In this document: piece by piece, positions 51,220 to 64,000 of the stretch
How the letters are laid out: every line of letters starts with the position of its first letter
How positions within the stretch are numbered: the first letter of the stretch is position 1
From: Taenia hydatigena
Lineage: Eukaryota > Platyhelminthes > Cestoda > Cyclophyllidea > Taeniidae
NCBI GenBank assembly: GCA_036345935.2
Contig: JADWOT020000006.1
Span: forward strand, 9,832,519 to 9,896,518
DNA length: 64,000 bases
Direction: 5' to 3'
Position numbers and translations under genes: made by a program
The notes under the pieces: generated by a model
Database searches by the model: none
What the model saw: the letters and a program-made list of their open reading frames with translations, nothing else
Told to the model about the DNA's origin: nothing

Positions 51220-52788
51220 CTGTAATGTTGCAGGCTAAAGGAAGGATATCAGTAAAAGCATAACACAAGCCTCGTTCATGCAAGAATGGTCAGTGATTCG
51301 CCTTAGCGCCCTTAAAATCTCATCCTGAAGTGATCCATTGTTTTGGTTAAGATGCCGATTTTCGCGAACCACTTGAATCAAAGTTATGCTGAATATAATG
51401 TTTAAACAGTTCGATTAATTTCAAAACACCCCATACGATGAAGCAACACATGCAATTTGGGCAATGATGATCCATTCATTTTCAAAGTCCCGACAACCCA
51501 TAAGAAGAGAGTTAAATGAAAAGCAGAGCAAAGATTGCCGTTAAGAAACGCTTCTTATTCGATTTAAATTATCAGCATCAGAGTAAATGCCAGCATCTAA
51601 CAAGCTGGAAGCCATCCAGACCTCCAAGTCCACCATTCTAGCAGGAACTCGGACCCTGAATGGCAACTATAAGATCACTATGCCGTATTATACGGTACTG
51701 AGGATCCATGCACCAATGAAATTGCGACTTCACATATTACCTCTTGGAAGCAATTCAAATCACTACAGGAAACGGCAAATTTGCAAACTTTGCGCTTGAA
51801 GCCACAGAAGAGCGTTGGGAGTTTAAGTTCGTGGGTGCCAATAACACTACGATTTAGGAGATTGATTAGGTTTGCGAGTGATTCGAAATCCCTATCGCCA
51901 TTTCAAGGTACTACCACATTAAATTCTTCATCGTTGCACGGGTTCCAGCAACTTGGTACCCGAAGAACGGTACCTTGATCGTGGTCTGGGTTGGGTATGA
52001 GATGGTCAGTAGCTGAACGCAACTGACTCACCTTTCTTTTTGGGTAAACAAATTTACGAGACATTGAAACATATGATGCTTGAATCCGTCGCCAAATTGG
52101 TGAAAAAGATGGAATTGGTTGCATAGCAGCGGTCAAAACAATACTGATTGCAGCGAACCGTTAGAACTGAAGGCATGCTAGTCAACTAAACCGATTCCCA
52201 CTGATCTATTGCAAAGACTAAGGCAAAGTTTCTAAGTACAATATGGAATAACACCCTTCAAAGGACACACGAAGTTGCCTGGAGAGTTGGCTTGTCTGCG
52301 ACAAATGAAACGGATAAGTTTTTCCTGGCTGGTCTTTATGCTCTACAAAGTAACTATTTGGTCTGTCCCATGCCCAAATTACTAAAGTTTACTTGCAGGC
52401 TCCATTGACATGCCTCAAATCGTGTCTCAAATATTTAGCATTTTAATTTCTCAAGGTTATTGTGCAGAAAAAAGTATAGTTAGGAGAGGCGCGGGCAAGA
52501 GCGAAAGGAGTAAGAAGTATACAAATACATAAATGAATAATGGAGTAGGATAAGGGCAAAAGTAAACGCAGTGGGGAAATTGCGTGAAAGTTGAGCTAAC
52601 ACAGACGCATTCGTTCGCACGGATTAGAGAAGTGTTAACAAGCACCTGAAAATGCGGCGATTGCACACTGATAAGAAAGAACATCTGCTTGAGTAAAAAT
52701 ATCCCCTGAATCGGTAAGGGGAAGGGAAGACACTCAGAAGTTGGCAAAGTCGGAAAGGGAAAAAGGCGAGGGAGAGACTGTGAATGTG

Positions 52789-55700
52789 CTAAAAGTAGCT
52801 CATTTTGGTGGATGCGTGAACAGGGGGCTCGTATGCGTGGAGCTGGTTCAACTCAGTGCGACTGGTTTTCTGCGTGGTATCAACAGCCGTATCGGCAAGG
52901 TTGGTGATAGTGGGAACAGGGCTACCGTTTCTGGAGGCCTGGAGGGTGACAGATACAGGTGGGGCGTTTACACTGCCGTGAGTGTCATTCCCTGAGGCAC
53001 CCGCGTCGGGCAGCTGTGGACAGCAGGAGTCAGAGCAGCATTTCTGATTCGGTCCGCAGTCGTAGAGACAGGTCTCGGGATTTTGCTCTGTATTCTGAAG
53101 GTGTGCAGGGGAAAGGCATTATGATGGGTGCAAATCAACGCAAGAGTGTACAGAATGCATTCAATTCGGGGGAGGAAGGAAAAAGGGAAAGGGCAGGGGG
53201 TGGAAAAACGCGAGCAGACACAAGCTCTAACCACTCCACAGTTTGAGAACATAGAATTTGAAAATGAGACCATAACGCGCGAAACCACACGCTTGAAAGT
53301 AGGAGGAGCAAACAAAATCATTTTTTCAGAGATGTACAAATTTTACACAGACTACACGTCCTAACACTATAACAGATAGCAGTATTAAAACAAGCAGGCT
53401 GAGAGGGTTATTACTATTGAAACACAAACCCACTCACATCTTCAAATTCCGGTTGGATGGTAGTACAGTGGATATTATATTCGTGGAAGAGCTGTTTTAC
53501 CCGTCGAGCTACTATCGCGTACTCTGCTACACAAGCAAGAAAAACAAGAAAAATAATGCAAACAAGTAGGGATTGAGCATAATAATCAGATAAAACAAAC
53601 TTAATAAGTGTTTGGAGCTGAAAATACCAATGTTCCAATGAAAAATAGGTTTGGAAGCGAAACAAATGTGCCCACTCACGAATACTGAGCTGCTTAATAA
53701 GCAATTGTAATCACATGAAGAACCAAAGCTGTGAGTTTTAAACTGATTGCTTGTTTTTATAATCATGCATTGACTATCAATTTGACGAGAAAAGAAACTC
53801 AGTGCAATAATAAAAAATGCCATGGGTGAAGTGAAGATGCCCAAGTGTGCTTATGGTTGAATCTGTTCTTGCCTACAATATGGGTGAGGGAAATTCCACT
53901 ATGCACAATTTTTATTGGAATACATAATATTAATAAGAATCACGGGTACGGGCGTCGAGATGGAGGAGCACCACAACGAACTAGGGATAGCTTAAGATTT
54001 AATGATTTAGCATAGATGGATGGAGGTCAGCGAATCATGGTGAACGCTTTCTGGTCGCGATGACAAAAGGTGAATTCATTTGCAATCAATTTCAAAAGCG
54101 TGGATTGCAGGATTCGGGCACTAGAACGAAAGACGGTGCGAAGAGTGGATGTGTGGAGAAACTTACAGCACAAACCTATGGAGACAGGGGGAGACAAGCG
54201 GACAAAGCTGGGGTTAAAAAGGGAGAAACCAATGAGTCGAGATTACAAAGAAGGCATTTACGCAAGTCCTTGCAGCAACCAAAGCCTCTATTTATCGAGT
54301 TCGTTTTCATGTTTTAATCCGACTAATTGAATAGCTACAGTTAAACTTGGAACATGGCAACAAGTCACGTCTGAAGTTGAATCGCAACGTATCTAAGTTA
54401 CTTGAGAAAATTTTTGCTGGAATGATCGCGATTTCACGGCGAAACAATGTTACAAACTTTCAAAAAACTGACTACACCTTCAGTAAGGGTTGATTAGACA
54501 CTTTAAAGGTCGTTCAAAGCCCAATGTAAACGCTACCTACTGAAAAACATTTGAAAAGGAATGCAAGAAATTAAAAGTGTGAAATCTTTTTCCTCTAAAT
54601 CGTGACCAGATATGCACAGACAATAACTTTTCGGCGAAGAACAACTGAAATTCTATGTAAAACTCGCAACTTTCCGATTTTAGATAATATATCCGGCTGG
54701 CATTGTCCAATTTTACTTCAAACAGCGATGACGCTTAATAATGTAAACTACAGCGGCTTAAGTAACTGTTTCGGACAAAGTAACACGAAATCGGATGGCA
54801 CTTATGAAACTCAGCTTTTCTCTTTCCCGCTCTCTCCCACACACATGCAGGTGTAGAAAAGTGGACACAAACATGAACACCCGAGGATCAGCACTGGCTA
54901 ACCTTGACCTACGATTAAATGCATCGCGAGGACTGGTTGAAAAAGTAATATTTATAAACAGGGATTGTTTCACGACGAAAAAAGCATGTCCGCAGGCTTG
55001 TGGTCACAATTTCTCCACATAAACTGTGTAGCTACGTGCGAGCGAAACTTGCACTTGGTACAAAATAACCGATTTTCTGTTCCACAAAATCAAAACATAA
55101 ACCTCACAGGAACAACGACACGGACCAAAGTTCAAACTAGACAATAAATGGCTTATTGATGACGCGTCCTTGACGGATAATGGCAAAAGAGTGGTGTGGA
55201 ATCCTTTCCTCGCCAAGGTGCAACGTCAGAGTTGCACAAATGCGTGTACATGGCATGGAGAGTAGAAAGGGAGCGGATAATTTGGAACGCAGATGACCGG
55301 TATTCGTGCTAAAACATTTCCGGCTCAATGCAACGTAAACGAAGGAGGCACATAAGGAGGAAAGTAATTAGGTTAAAAAGACCAATCACTGACTGAAACG
55401 CAATATAAGATGATATTCAATTAAGGGAACGTTCCGACTTTAACGGTAATATGAAATGTAATGAGCCCGAAATGATGGATGGGAATAAAACAGTAGGTTC
55501 AACTGGCTTATTAACCATAAATCTATCAACAATGGGAAATCGCAAGGTAAAAACGCGATTGCTACAAAACGTTTAGTGTGGCTGATAAAAACATTTCATA
55601 AAAAATAAGCAGCACATCTGAAGATACGACTAGGAGCCTTACCCAGTGCACATTAAGGGAACCAAAAAGAAAAGATGCCCATTGCCGAACAATGGCAGTA

Positions 55701-58700
55701 ATGCTATTAATTTTCTCCCTCGTGATCAAGCTAATGACGGAAAGCAGTCGCTACGAGACAGGAGATAGCAGTGGAAACACTACACTAAATAACCATTAAG
55801 TCTATAATTCGGCAGATCACATTTATGTTAGCCAGAACTTTCAAAACAAGGGTAAAGTGGAAGTAGCGATGAAATATATGACAACATTCAAAATCAAATA
55901 CAGTGATATACCGGAGGAGCTAAGCTTTTAGTTACTACAATAATTCATGCTCATCCTTCACGAATTAAAAAGGACGCAAGCATAATGACAGGATATACCA
56001 TTCGAAGCAGACAAAAGTTCGTATTACTTCCGGTACAGCTGACTTCAGTGATTTGCTATGACTTGTAGGCGCCAGTGCAATACCATTGCTTAAATGCGAC
56101 TCTAGGCACAGCTGTGCAGTAGTCCATCAGCACTCTTGACTGCGTTCCTGCCACTTTTAACTCTCATACCCAAAAGTGCTGGTCGAACCTGACGGGTATG
56201 ACTGCAGCTTGTCCACTTTGCGAACCGAGTTTGACGCCGCTCTAAAGCTGATGAAGCTTCTCAGAAAATTCGTTGCATGACATTTCGCGGAGACGTGGTA
56301 ACGAAATGTACTATCCAAAAAGGGACTAAGTTAAACATCTCAATTCTGCCAATAAACTTCTCCAAGAGAGATGCACTAAGTTCACGAAGATCCTCCTTCC
56401 TCAATTATGATAGAAAACTACGTGTTGACGTCAGTTAAAGCAATACGAGCCTCATGCACTAAGAACGACTCTCAGTTACGCTCAACTTGAGTGACGAAAC
56501 AATTCCTTCGCACCTACATCAACTGGAAGGATTGTGGAAAAAACTAGGCGCCACCATACCCAAACAACTCATCCACCATTTCACACTTCTTCGGGCAGGC
56601 ACAACTTCATTCTCAGACGACCATGCTTCATTTACGCATATGTCTGCATGTGCGTGTGTTGTGAACTCCAGACAGAATTACTCACTTCCTGAGATCCTAG
56701 CAACCACTATTGCTGAGATGCGTCCACTCAACACGACGCACCTCAGAAGTGTGCGAGAATAACCGCCCTCTCCAGGAACAGCCGTCACTCGATAATTGGT
56801 CCGACGCAATGCCTCATACCCCACAATGACGTAACACACCTTTGAGACAATTTGTGCCTTAGGATGAAAGGGAGGTTTTGCCTCACCCTCCATGTTTCGT
56901 TCCGATTTCTCTAAGTGATTACTACCTTCCCCTAGCACCACACAATCCCATCCAAAATCGACAGTGAGGAAATGCAATCGAGGTAGAGGCAAAGATTACT
57001 AAAGCTACGTTATCTGCTTCTAGAGGCGCGACGTCTTATGAAAGCGGAATTTGCAAGCTCGTTGGGCTGGAAAAGGCCTGTATGCTGCAATTGTGAATAT
57101 TTCAATGCGCGAACAATTTTAAGGAGTTTTCTGGTTTTATTTAAATTTGGTTATGTGAACGGTGCAGAATCATTTGATGTCTGGATTACGATTGCTTGGG
57201 TCCGTTCTTTCCAATATTTATTTCAATTTTAGGACAGTCATCACTAGAATTCAAATTCACCATAATTAATGGTGACAACAAACGAAGCGTATTAGGGTAG
57301 AAGAGAATGAAAGCGACATCAAACACTTCCATATTTTGACGAGCGCTGACATCTTAACATAAGTCCAACAGATTCTGGAGGTCTTCTATTTTACAGCTAT
57401 CAAAATTAAAAGGAATAGGTTCTCCGGAGAACGTATGAAATCAAGAACGCACTTACGTAAACTCCGGACACGGAGATGCACAGTTCCAATAATGCAATTG
57501 CTTTGCAGTTTCCAAACGTGCAAATCGTGTACTCGAACGACGCCATCGATCTACGAAATGGATTAAACGCAATTTTAGCAAAATAGGAGAACCACTAACT
57601 GTTGGAAGTGGAAATAGGCCAACAAAAATGTGGAAATGCACCACATGTGGGTTCAAAGAAAAGGCCAGTGCTTTTGGAAAGGGTAGGACTTTTAGCGGAC
57701 TTTGATAAACGCTATCAATAAAGACGACTTTTCGAGCTAATTTTGCACCCAGATTTGCTAATCCAGGAGGAGATACAATGGAAGTGGGTCTAGCTGAATG
57801 CAAAATGATGAAATATGCTAACCAAGGTAGAATAACGCGAAGTGATTGAGGGTGCTAGTTTAAGGGAAGAACGCAACTCATTACCATTACGAGATCCCAC
57901 ACGGCAGGTAACACCACAAAACCTTTCATCCATCGCTAAATAATCTGCCATTTAAATTTAAACATATTTCACCAAACTCTGTCAGCCGAATGTTACGAAC
58001 ACAAAGTAACGAGGCTTAAAATGTCCAAAGACAGACAATGTCTGCTATAATTTTTTCCTCAAGTATTAGTTCATTCATATGGCACCTGAATGCATAAAAA
58101 TGCTATTAGCTTATCATACATCAGGCAAGGACGTGCTGCAATACAAAGGTCGTGAGCTTACACCTGAAGGTACGATTAAAAAAATAAAACAAAAGCACGA
58201 GTCTTAACAAAATATTAATAATTTTGACTAAACAACTGTGAGTACTTAAATGAGGCCACCTCGCACAAGTGACAAAAGCGGAACAAATAAAATGGGTACA
58301 GCGATTCACAGGTGTAGAAGGAAAAACCGTCGGTGTTCGAGTTCTGAATAAAATATGTCATAGTTAGGAGAGTTTACCTAAAATTTGTATCCTTGTACTT
58401 GAAAAAACCAAGTACACGAAAATATGCAGTTAGATGACGACATGATGAAACTCTCCTCGTAACCATCGCACACAAAATGCCAGAAAATTTACAGACCAAT
58501 GTCAATTCTAATGATTCACCTAAGCTGCATGAAAAAGCTGTTTTGTGGCATAAAAAGGACAAAAATAATTAACTTTGTAAATTGAGATTCTGAATACGGT
58601 GGATCAAGTGAGTCTAATAAAACATCCCACATTAAAATAAGTTCACACCTCCGGAGTGGCTTGAAGCGTTTTGGACGTTATAAAGAAGAAATGGCAACGA

Positions 58701-61700
58701 ACACCCCAACAACGGCGATCGAGAGTCGAAGAAATGGAATGAGTGCAGTAAAAGTTTGACAGGATCAAAAAATCTATAAGGAATTGAATGGGCGCATAGG
58801 CATTGGGTGAAATTGGTGATAACAGTCAGCAGGCTTCCGTGGATAGAAGTTAACAAACTAAGCAGGACTATATTTTAGCCCACGATTCCTAGCCTACTGG
58901 AAACATCAGTGCATGCCTGTTTCTCTCCTGCAGGATGTTAGCAGCGGCAAAAGTATAGTGGAGCAGAGATCCCACTTCTAAACTTTTCAAATAGAAACAG
59001 TAAACATTACACAAGAAAGCAAAGCAATAAAGACAATAGAAGAGATTAGCACTAGAGGCTCTTCATCAACGCAGGAAAACAAAACTTATGTTTCTTAGTA
59101 GATATAAGGGTCCTCAGGTGAGAAGCAGCAATATTAGTTTACAATGGTCACTAGTTCACCATCCGCGCTCGTCAATTGTATTAAGGAGGTTCAAGCAAAT
59201 GATAAAAAGTACAATTACACAGGGATAAACAGAATATAGCTGTCTCTGATCGTATATTAGTGGAAGGCAGGAAAAAAATTAACACAACACCGAAACAGTT
59301 TCAGATAGGACAGACCGTGCGAGGCTGCGACATGCCAACCAGTTCGAACCTCACCTCTACATTGTTAAGTGGTGTCATCACGAGACTGCGGATTTCCCTA
59401 GCTCAAGATGTATTTTGTTATGGGGCTTGAATTGAACGGGATATGCTTTACAAAAATAAGGCAAGGGCCAAGTCGACGTGCAATCGATCGTACGCAAATT
59501 AGGTCAATGCAATAGTTTGGGGTGGAAAAACAGCGCACTCAAAAAATAGGCATTGCAAAAAATATGCGATGTTTGAAAGACGTAAGGCGATTGGAATAAT
59601 GTGGTTGTGAGTGACATCAAAACCTTAAATTGACCGGGTGACATTGACAAGGTGACTGTGTAATTGACACATGAGCCCACACACCGCATACGAAAACCTG
59701 ACGCAAGCGGGTCTAATGTGTGTATGTGCTTGTGTATAGTTTATACATACGGCGAATCAACACGCACAGGCCCCCACGTTGTTTAAACTACTGTCCTGCA
59801 GGAAGTTGGCACAGCATCGCCCGCGATCACACGCATCTACCAAATTGGACGGTCGAGGAAACTTTATGTAGCATAATGTATCCCAGGTCTTTGGGACGGC
59901 TACATTAGCAAATATATAAGAAATGAAGTTCTTCTTGCAAGGTTAAAGGTTCAATTCTATCTCTAGGGAAAGTATGATCTCATCAGAATGACAATGGCAT
60001 AGGTCGACATATGACATGAGATGTCATTTTAGGTGTCGGTAACTGATAGCACGACTCGAAATACAATAGCGTATTATATTTTAAAAAACACCGAGGCAAC
60101 AAAAATCTGATTCTACTTTACAATGGCATTTTGACTAGATGAGCAGAAATAAGTACTGTCGGCAAAAAAAACATACCTTTTCGAGTCGATTTTTCAGATT
60201 TCTAATGCAAATCTCCTTAGGGACCGATTGAAGGAGAATGAGTGCAGCCTTATACACTATAGAGAGAAATGATGAATCAATGAGCATTAAAAATAAGGGC
60301 GTTCTGTGTAGCCCATGTCATTCCTTCTGTCCTACCAGCCCCAGTATAGGAGTAGTCATTTCACAAAAAATTCGGAGACAATTTCGTTGTCATGTAGGGG
60401 TTAAATGACGGTACTAAAGGGCGCAATGTTGCACGTATTGCTGTTGTTTGGCTCCCCGCACATGGCGGATGGATGAAGTCGGCAGCAAGGGAGAAGGACT
60501 GATTCAAACACATTGTGAAGGTGCATGCACACATCCACAAGCAGCAGAGCTAGACGCGTATACATAGGGGAAAAGCATATATGTGAGAGTAGCATAGCGA
60601 TCAAAGCAATGTGAAAGGACCTATACCCAAAACTGCTGGTGTGCTTTAACGTCAGCCCTCGCTGAACGCAATGGGCAACGCCCGTACGTGTGCAAGCAGT
60701 AGCCTCCGAATGATATTGGGTGAAGCGGCACGATATCTTCCGACTAACGTTACCTAATTTTTAGATAAATCTATTATTGTATGAACTGTACTGGGAAGAA
60801 AACGATCAAACAGAAATATAGCCCTTGAAAAAAACTACAACAATTCAGGCTACTAAAATCAAATGAAATGAAAACTAGGAGAAGTTTAAAAGAAACGGAT
60901 TAAACAATCGCCACTGAGGAGCCTTGACACCACCATAAATAACAGAATGAAGGGAGAGAGTTTTAAAAAATCAAGAACTAGACGAGACCTGCGATTAGGT
61001 TGGTTTACACAAGCTTTGACAATTGGTCTACTTGAAATGAAAACGATCAATTTAATTCCGATGATAACTTTGAGCGCCTTATACGCCTACCACCCGATTG
61101 TGTGGTACCTTTTCCACAGAAATATCAAGAGCACCTGTTTGGATATTGCGAGAAAGTATAGAACCCAAGCATAGAATGCGATGTGCACAGCCTCGCATGC
61201 CAATTCAACTGGTGTGGACATCAGAAAGTCATACAAACCGAAGGTAACCGAGAACTCAACTTTTCCCCTATGAAAATCAATAACCACTTTTGTGCTTAAA
61301 GGCTGATCTGGTGGCTAGAATACCATCAATCTACTAATGAATTGGAAAACAATACATTCCAGCATCAGCTCGGCACGTAATGGGAATCAATCATTAGTAT
61401 CAATATCCATGATACTGGATAAAGTATGGACAGCTTACATAACGGCAGTGTAGAATACAGAATTATGATGACCATGATTATGCTAAAATAAACAAAAAGA
61501 GTAAGATAAGTTTCTCGGTTTTCAAGAGGGCAGAAATGTGCATTCACTGATGATGACTAATAGCATTGCAAGTTCATTTAGCAGAACTAACACCTGACAC
61601 TCGAATTATTTGGTTGGCGCGAGTTTATGAAATTTTTAGGAAATAAATCCCTCCCGCACAAGTAAAGCTTAGTACCATTAAATGAATTTATAATATTAGG

Positions 61701-64000
61701 AGACTCCTGTAGGCAACAATAAGGGCAGCTTGGCATAAATGTAATTATAAAGTTGTGGGACAAGTTCAAATGTGATTCCGTCAATCATAAAATAGCTATC
61801 TCCCAGCACTGATATTATGTTTTAAGAATTAATTGATAAGGATTTGGGGAAGTTTTCTGGGTTACTTTGGAATGTAGGGTAGAGGCAGAGATGCACACTC
61901 GACTCACCTCATTGCCGGATCGATGAAGAGCTTCCATCTGTTCTCCGGTTCGGTGGGGTCACCTGGTACTTGCCAGAGAATCAACGCGCTCACCACTACG
62001 ATTATGGAGCCAAGAAAGTCGGCAAAGACGTGAAGAAACACGGCTCGCATATTCATTGAGTGACCTAGATTGCGAAGAAACACTCACTGGGTTAGAGTTT
62101 ATGAGAGGTGGAAAAAATAAAGAGTAACACCAAGACGAGCCACAGCACGCAACAAGATTCGGGTGCATGTCAAAACTGACCAAGGCAAAACATGCAGGTG
62201 GCGGGCAGTCGAAGAAATAGACATTCTATTTTTTGACAAAACCACTGATTCAAAATATCAAGGTACAATGTTCGCAAATTTCACCACCATTAATGAACCA
62301 AAAGTTATGGCGATTGATGTAGGAGCGAAATAAATCGACAGATTCATTAATGCAGTGCGTTTAACGGCAGCTGTTTTTCCCAGAAAAAGCAACCACGAAA
62401 AGTGTATCCATCTCCAACACATCAGATAATTTTTAAAGCCAAACACAAAATAATCAGAGAAAAATTGTTTGTGCAGAAACAACTGTGATTCTGTCCGTAG
62501 CATTCAAAAAGCGAGCGTGCAAATGCATGTCAAACACACAAAGCAGAAGCAAATCCAGAGCAAAACGCACGTTTTTGTTTCCCAATGGCGCGCTTCGTAT
62601 CTGCTATATGAATATAAACAGTACAAAGGACAAAAATACATGTGACTGGACAGTCGTGACCCAGTTTTCAATCATACAAAGTTCAGGCAAAGCATCCGAG
62701 CCAAAGACCGGGAGGCATATCAAAACCAGTCTGCATCAACAAGACAGTGATACGCGGGTTATTTAGTTAAGTGCCTGCATCTCGAGCTAGTCCTATTTGA
62801 CGTTGTGCTTTGTTAGGATAAGTAAGATGGCCAAATGTACTTAGATTTTATGAGAATACTCCACTTTGAGTGACGTAAAAATTGCAGGACCTTAAAAACA
62901 GCCCTCGATCATATCAAAAGCAAATAAAAGAATTTCGGTGCTGATGGTCAGCTGAAACATATCGGCCAGACAAAGCAATGTTGCCAAGGCTTCAACTTGA
63001 CAATGACACAAAATACATGAACATACAACATAATATAATGACGGTTCTGAGTAAAGAAAGGTAAAACTAGGTTAACAAGTGGTAAAATGAACTTGACTAT
63101 GAACCAAAATGCCCATTTTAGATATCAAAATAGTTGCCGGTATTTTGTCTACACGCACGATATGCCTAACCAGACAAACCTTCTTTGTGAGGCTTCCTTG
63201 TAGCAGTGTTGGGGCAGGGTGCGAGGTGGCAGTTTTCATGCGCCAAGTCTGTCTCAGAAGGCTGACGCAGTTCACGCATCCTTCGGAAGCTGAGACAGCA
63301 TTTGGACATCTTGTCTGCGTCATTACCAGAATCGTAATCGGAATCGACTACTTCGTAAGACCCCAGATTTCCGTTTGGAATGGATTTCACGGGCTCTCCC
63401 GTTTCTGGCTTATTTTCAACTAGGTTGTATTCAAGTTCGTTGATGCCATCTTCAATATTTACCTATACTAACAAGTGTAATTTTAGTGTACAGTGCCATC
63501 ACAGTTAAAGGGATATAACTAAACAACTAAAAATAAGAAGTAAGCTTGATCGAAAACGCAAACGTACGTCTTCGATATCCATCGTAAGAGCAGGGGTATC
63601 GTGCGAGTGCGAATGGCCACCAATAACAAGTAGACCAATTACGTTGATGACAAGGCCACCAACACCGACATACACCATTATTTGAGGATCCTTTATCGGT
63701 TCCTGCTCAACGAAACGCTCAATTGCGTCGATAAATATGGTAAAGCATAGAGTAACAAGAACAATGGTGTTGACAAGACTACCAACCACCTCTGCACGCT
63801 GCCATCCAAAAGTGTTTTTCGAAGATCGAGGCCATTTAGCGATTCTAGAGGCAGCCACTCCAACACAAAGCGCAATAAAATCTGAGAGCATATGGAATGA
63901 GTCCGCAACCAAAGAGAGAGAATGAACAATATATCCAGCGATCAACTCAATTAAGAAATATAAAATGACCAAAACCATCATGAATAGTAACCTCTGCGTG
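52789..64000 (-). CDS. SLC30A1: ZnT1-type zinc transporter (SLC30 family), eight exons, 5' end outside the window
   Basis: Cation diffusion facilitator that exports Zn2+ from the cytosol. Exons in transcript order: from beyond 64000 to 63568, 63462-63180, 62064-61908, 61482-61439, 60256-60177, 57550-57457, 53526-53438, 53094-52789. All phases agree and give about 490 residues (human ZnT1 507). The first exon holds TM1-TM4 with the TM2 zinc site in SFHMLSD and the family block KNTFGWQRAEVVGSLVN. The TM4-TM5 loop has a short GGHSHSHD instead of a long His-rich stretch. TM5 reads MRAVFLHVFADFLGSIIVVV with the second HxxxD site. TM6 is SIIMVIIILYSTLPL. The cytosolic domain includes ALILLQSVPKEI, VHDLHVWKLQSNCIIGT and YNIHCTTIQPEFED. 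The tail has CLYDCGPNQKCCSDSCC, the Cys-rich element of ZnT1. The N-terminus before RLLFMMVLVI is cut by the window. SLC30A10 is the main alternative name. A second Cys-rich terminal exon lies at 51040-51219. Confidence 0.92.
56028..57148 (+). repeat. 1,121-bp near-identical interspersed repeat, copy B
   Basis: The second copy of the element at 31289-32409, in the same orientation and about 99.8% identical by eye. It sits inside the zinc transporter intron 53527-57456, antisense to that gene. Its end is 308 bp from the exon at 57457-57550. The flanks on both sides differ from those of copy A, so the duplicated unit is sharply bounded. Confidence 0.9.

Noticed and set aside
52959..53364. Plus-strand frames of 78-95 codons
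   Set aside because: They are antisense to the Cys-rich terminal exon of the zinc transporter.

Overview
This window is eukaryotic nuclear DNA, most likely from a flatworm (Platyhelminthes), with tapeworm or fluke both possible. Four things point there. The genes are animal-type and split by introns. The 5' exons are separated by extremely short introns of 31-38 bp. Later introns of the same genes reach several kb. One gene pair is arranged as expected if a flatworm spliced leader were used. Gene models were built by hand from conserved protein blocks, GT-AG borders and reading phase; no search was run.

Layout, left to right. 1-4.1 kb: no gene, two copies of a dispersed ~180-bp repeat. 4.14-4.61 kb (+): ribosomal protein S11. 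4.9-10.5 kb: G+C-rich, apparently gene-poor block of unknown origin. 12.1-26.1 kb (+): mitochondrial leucyl-tRNA synthetase in about 17 exons. 27.8-35.0 kb (+): a two-exon rhodopsin-type GPCR with very unusual motifs, whose large intron holds copy A of a 1,121-bp repeat. 37.6-39.7 kb (-): mitochondrial ribosomal protein L15, five exons. 41.6-44.8 kb (-): a Nup85-type nucleoporin, six exons. 45.5-46.9 kb (+): RPAC1 (AC40), followed 241 bp later at 47.1-48.2 kb (+) by RPAC2 (AC19). 51.0-64.0 kb (-): a ZnT1-type zinc transporter (SLC30A1-like), running off the right edge, with two candidate Cys-rich terminal exons and copy B of the 1,121-bp repeat in an intron.

Most genes serve basic functions: cytosolic and mitochondrial translation, the shared assembly subunits of RNA polymerases I and III, nuclear pore and zinc export. 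No common pathway explains the neighbourhood, except that RPAC1 and RPAC2 are obligate heterodimer partners and sit in tandem.

The most striking observation is that RPAC2 has no start codon of its own. Its first exon opens in phase 0 directly at a 3' splice site, and RPAC1's last exon can end in phase 0 at a GT. Either the two subunits are made as one fused polypeptide, or RPAC2 is the downstream cistron of an operon whose initiator AUG is supplied by the trans-spliced leader. Also notable are the GPCR that keeps an amine-receptor-like TM3 but lacks DRY, NPxxY and D2.50, the duplicated Cys-rich terminal exons of the zinc transporter, and a dispersed repeat found 0.3-0.5 kb upstream of three housekeeping genes in the same orientation.
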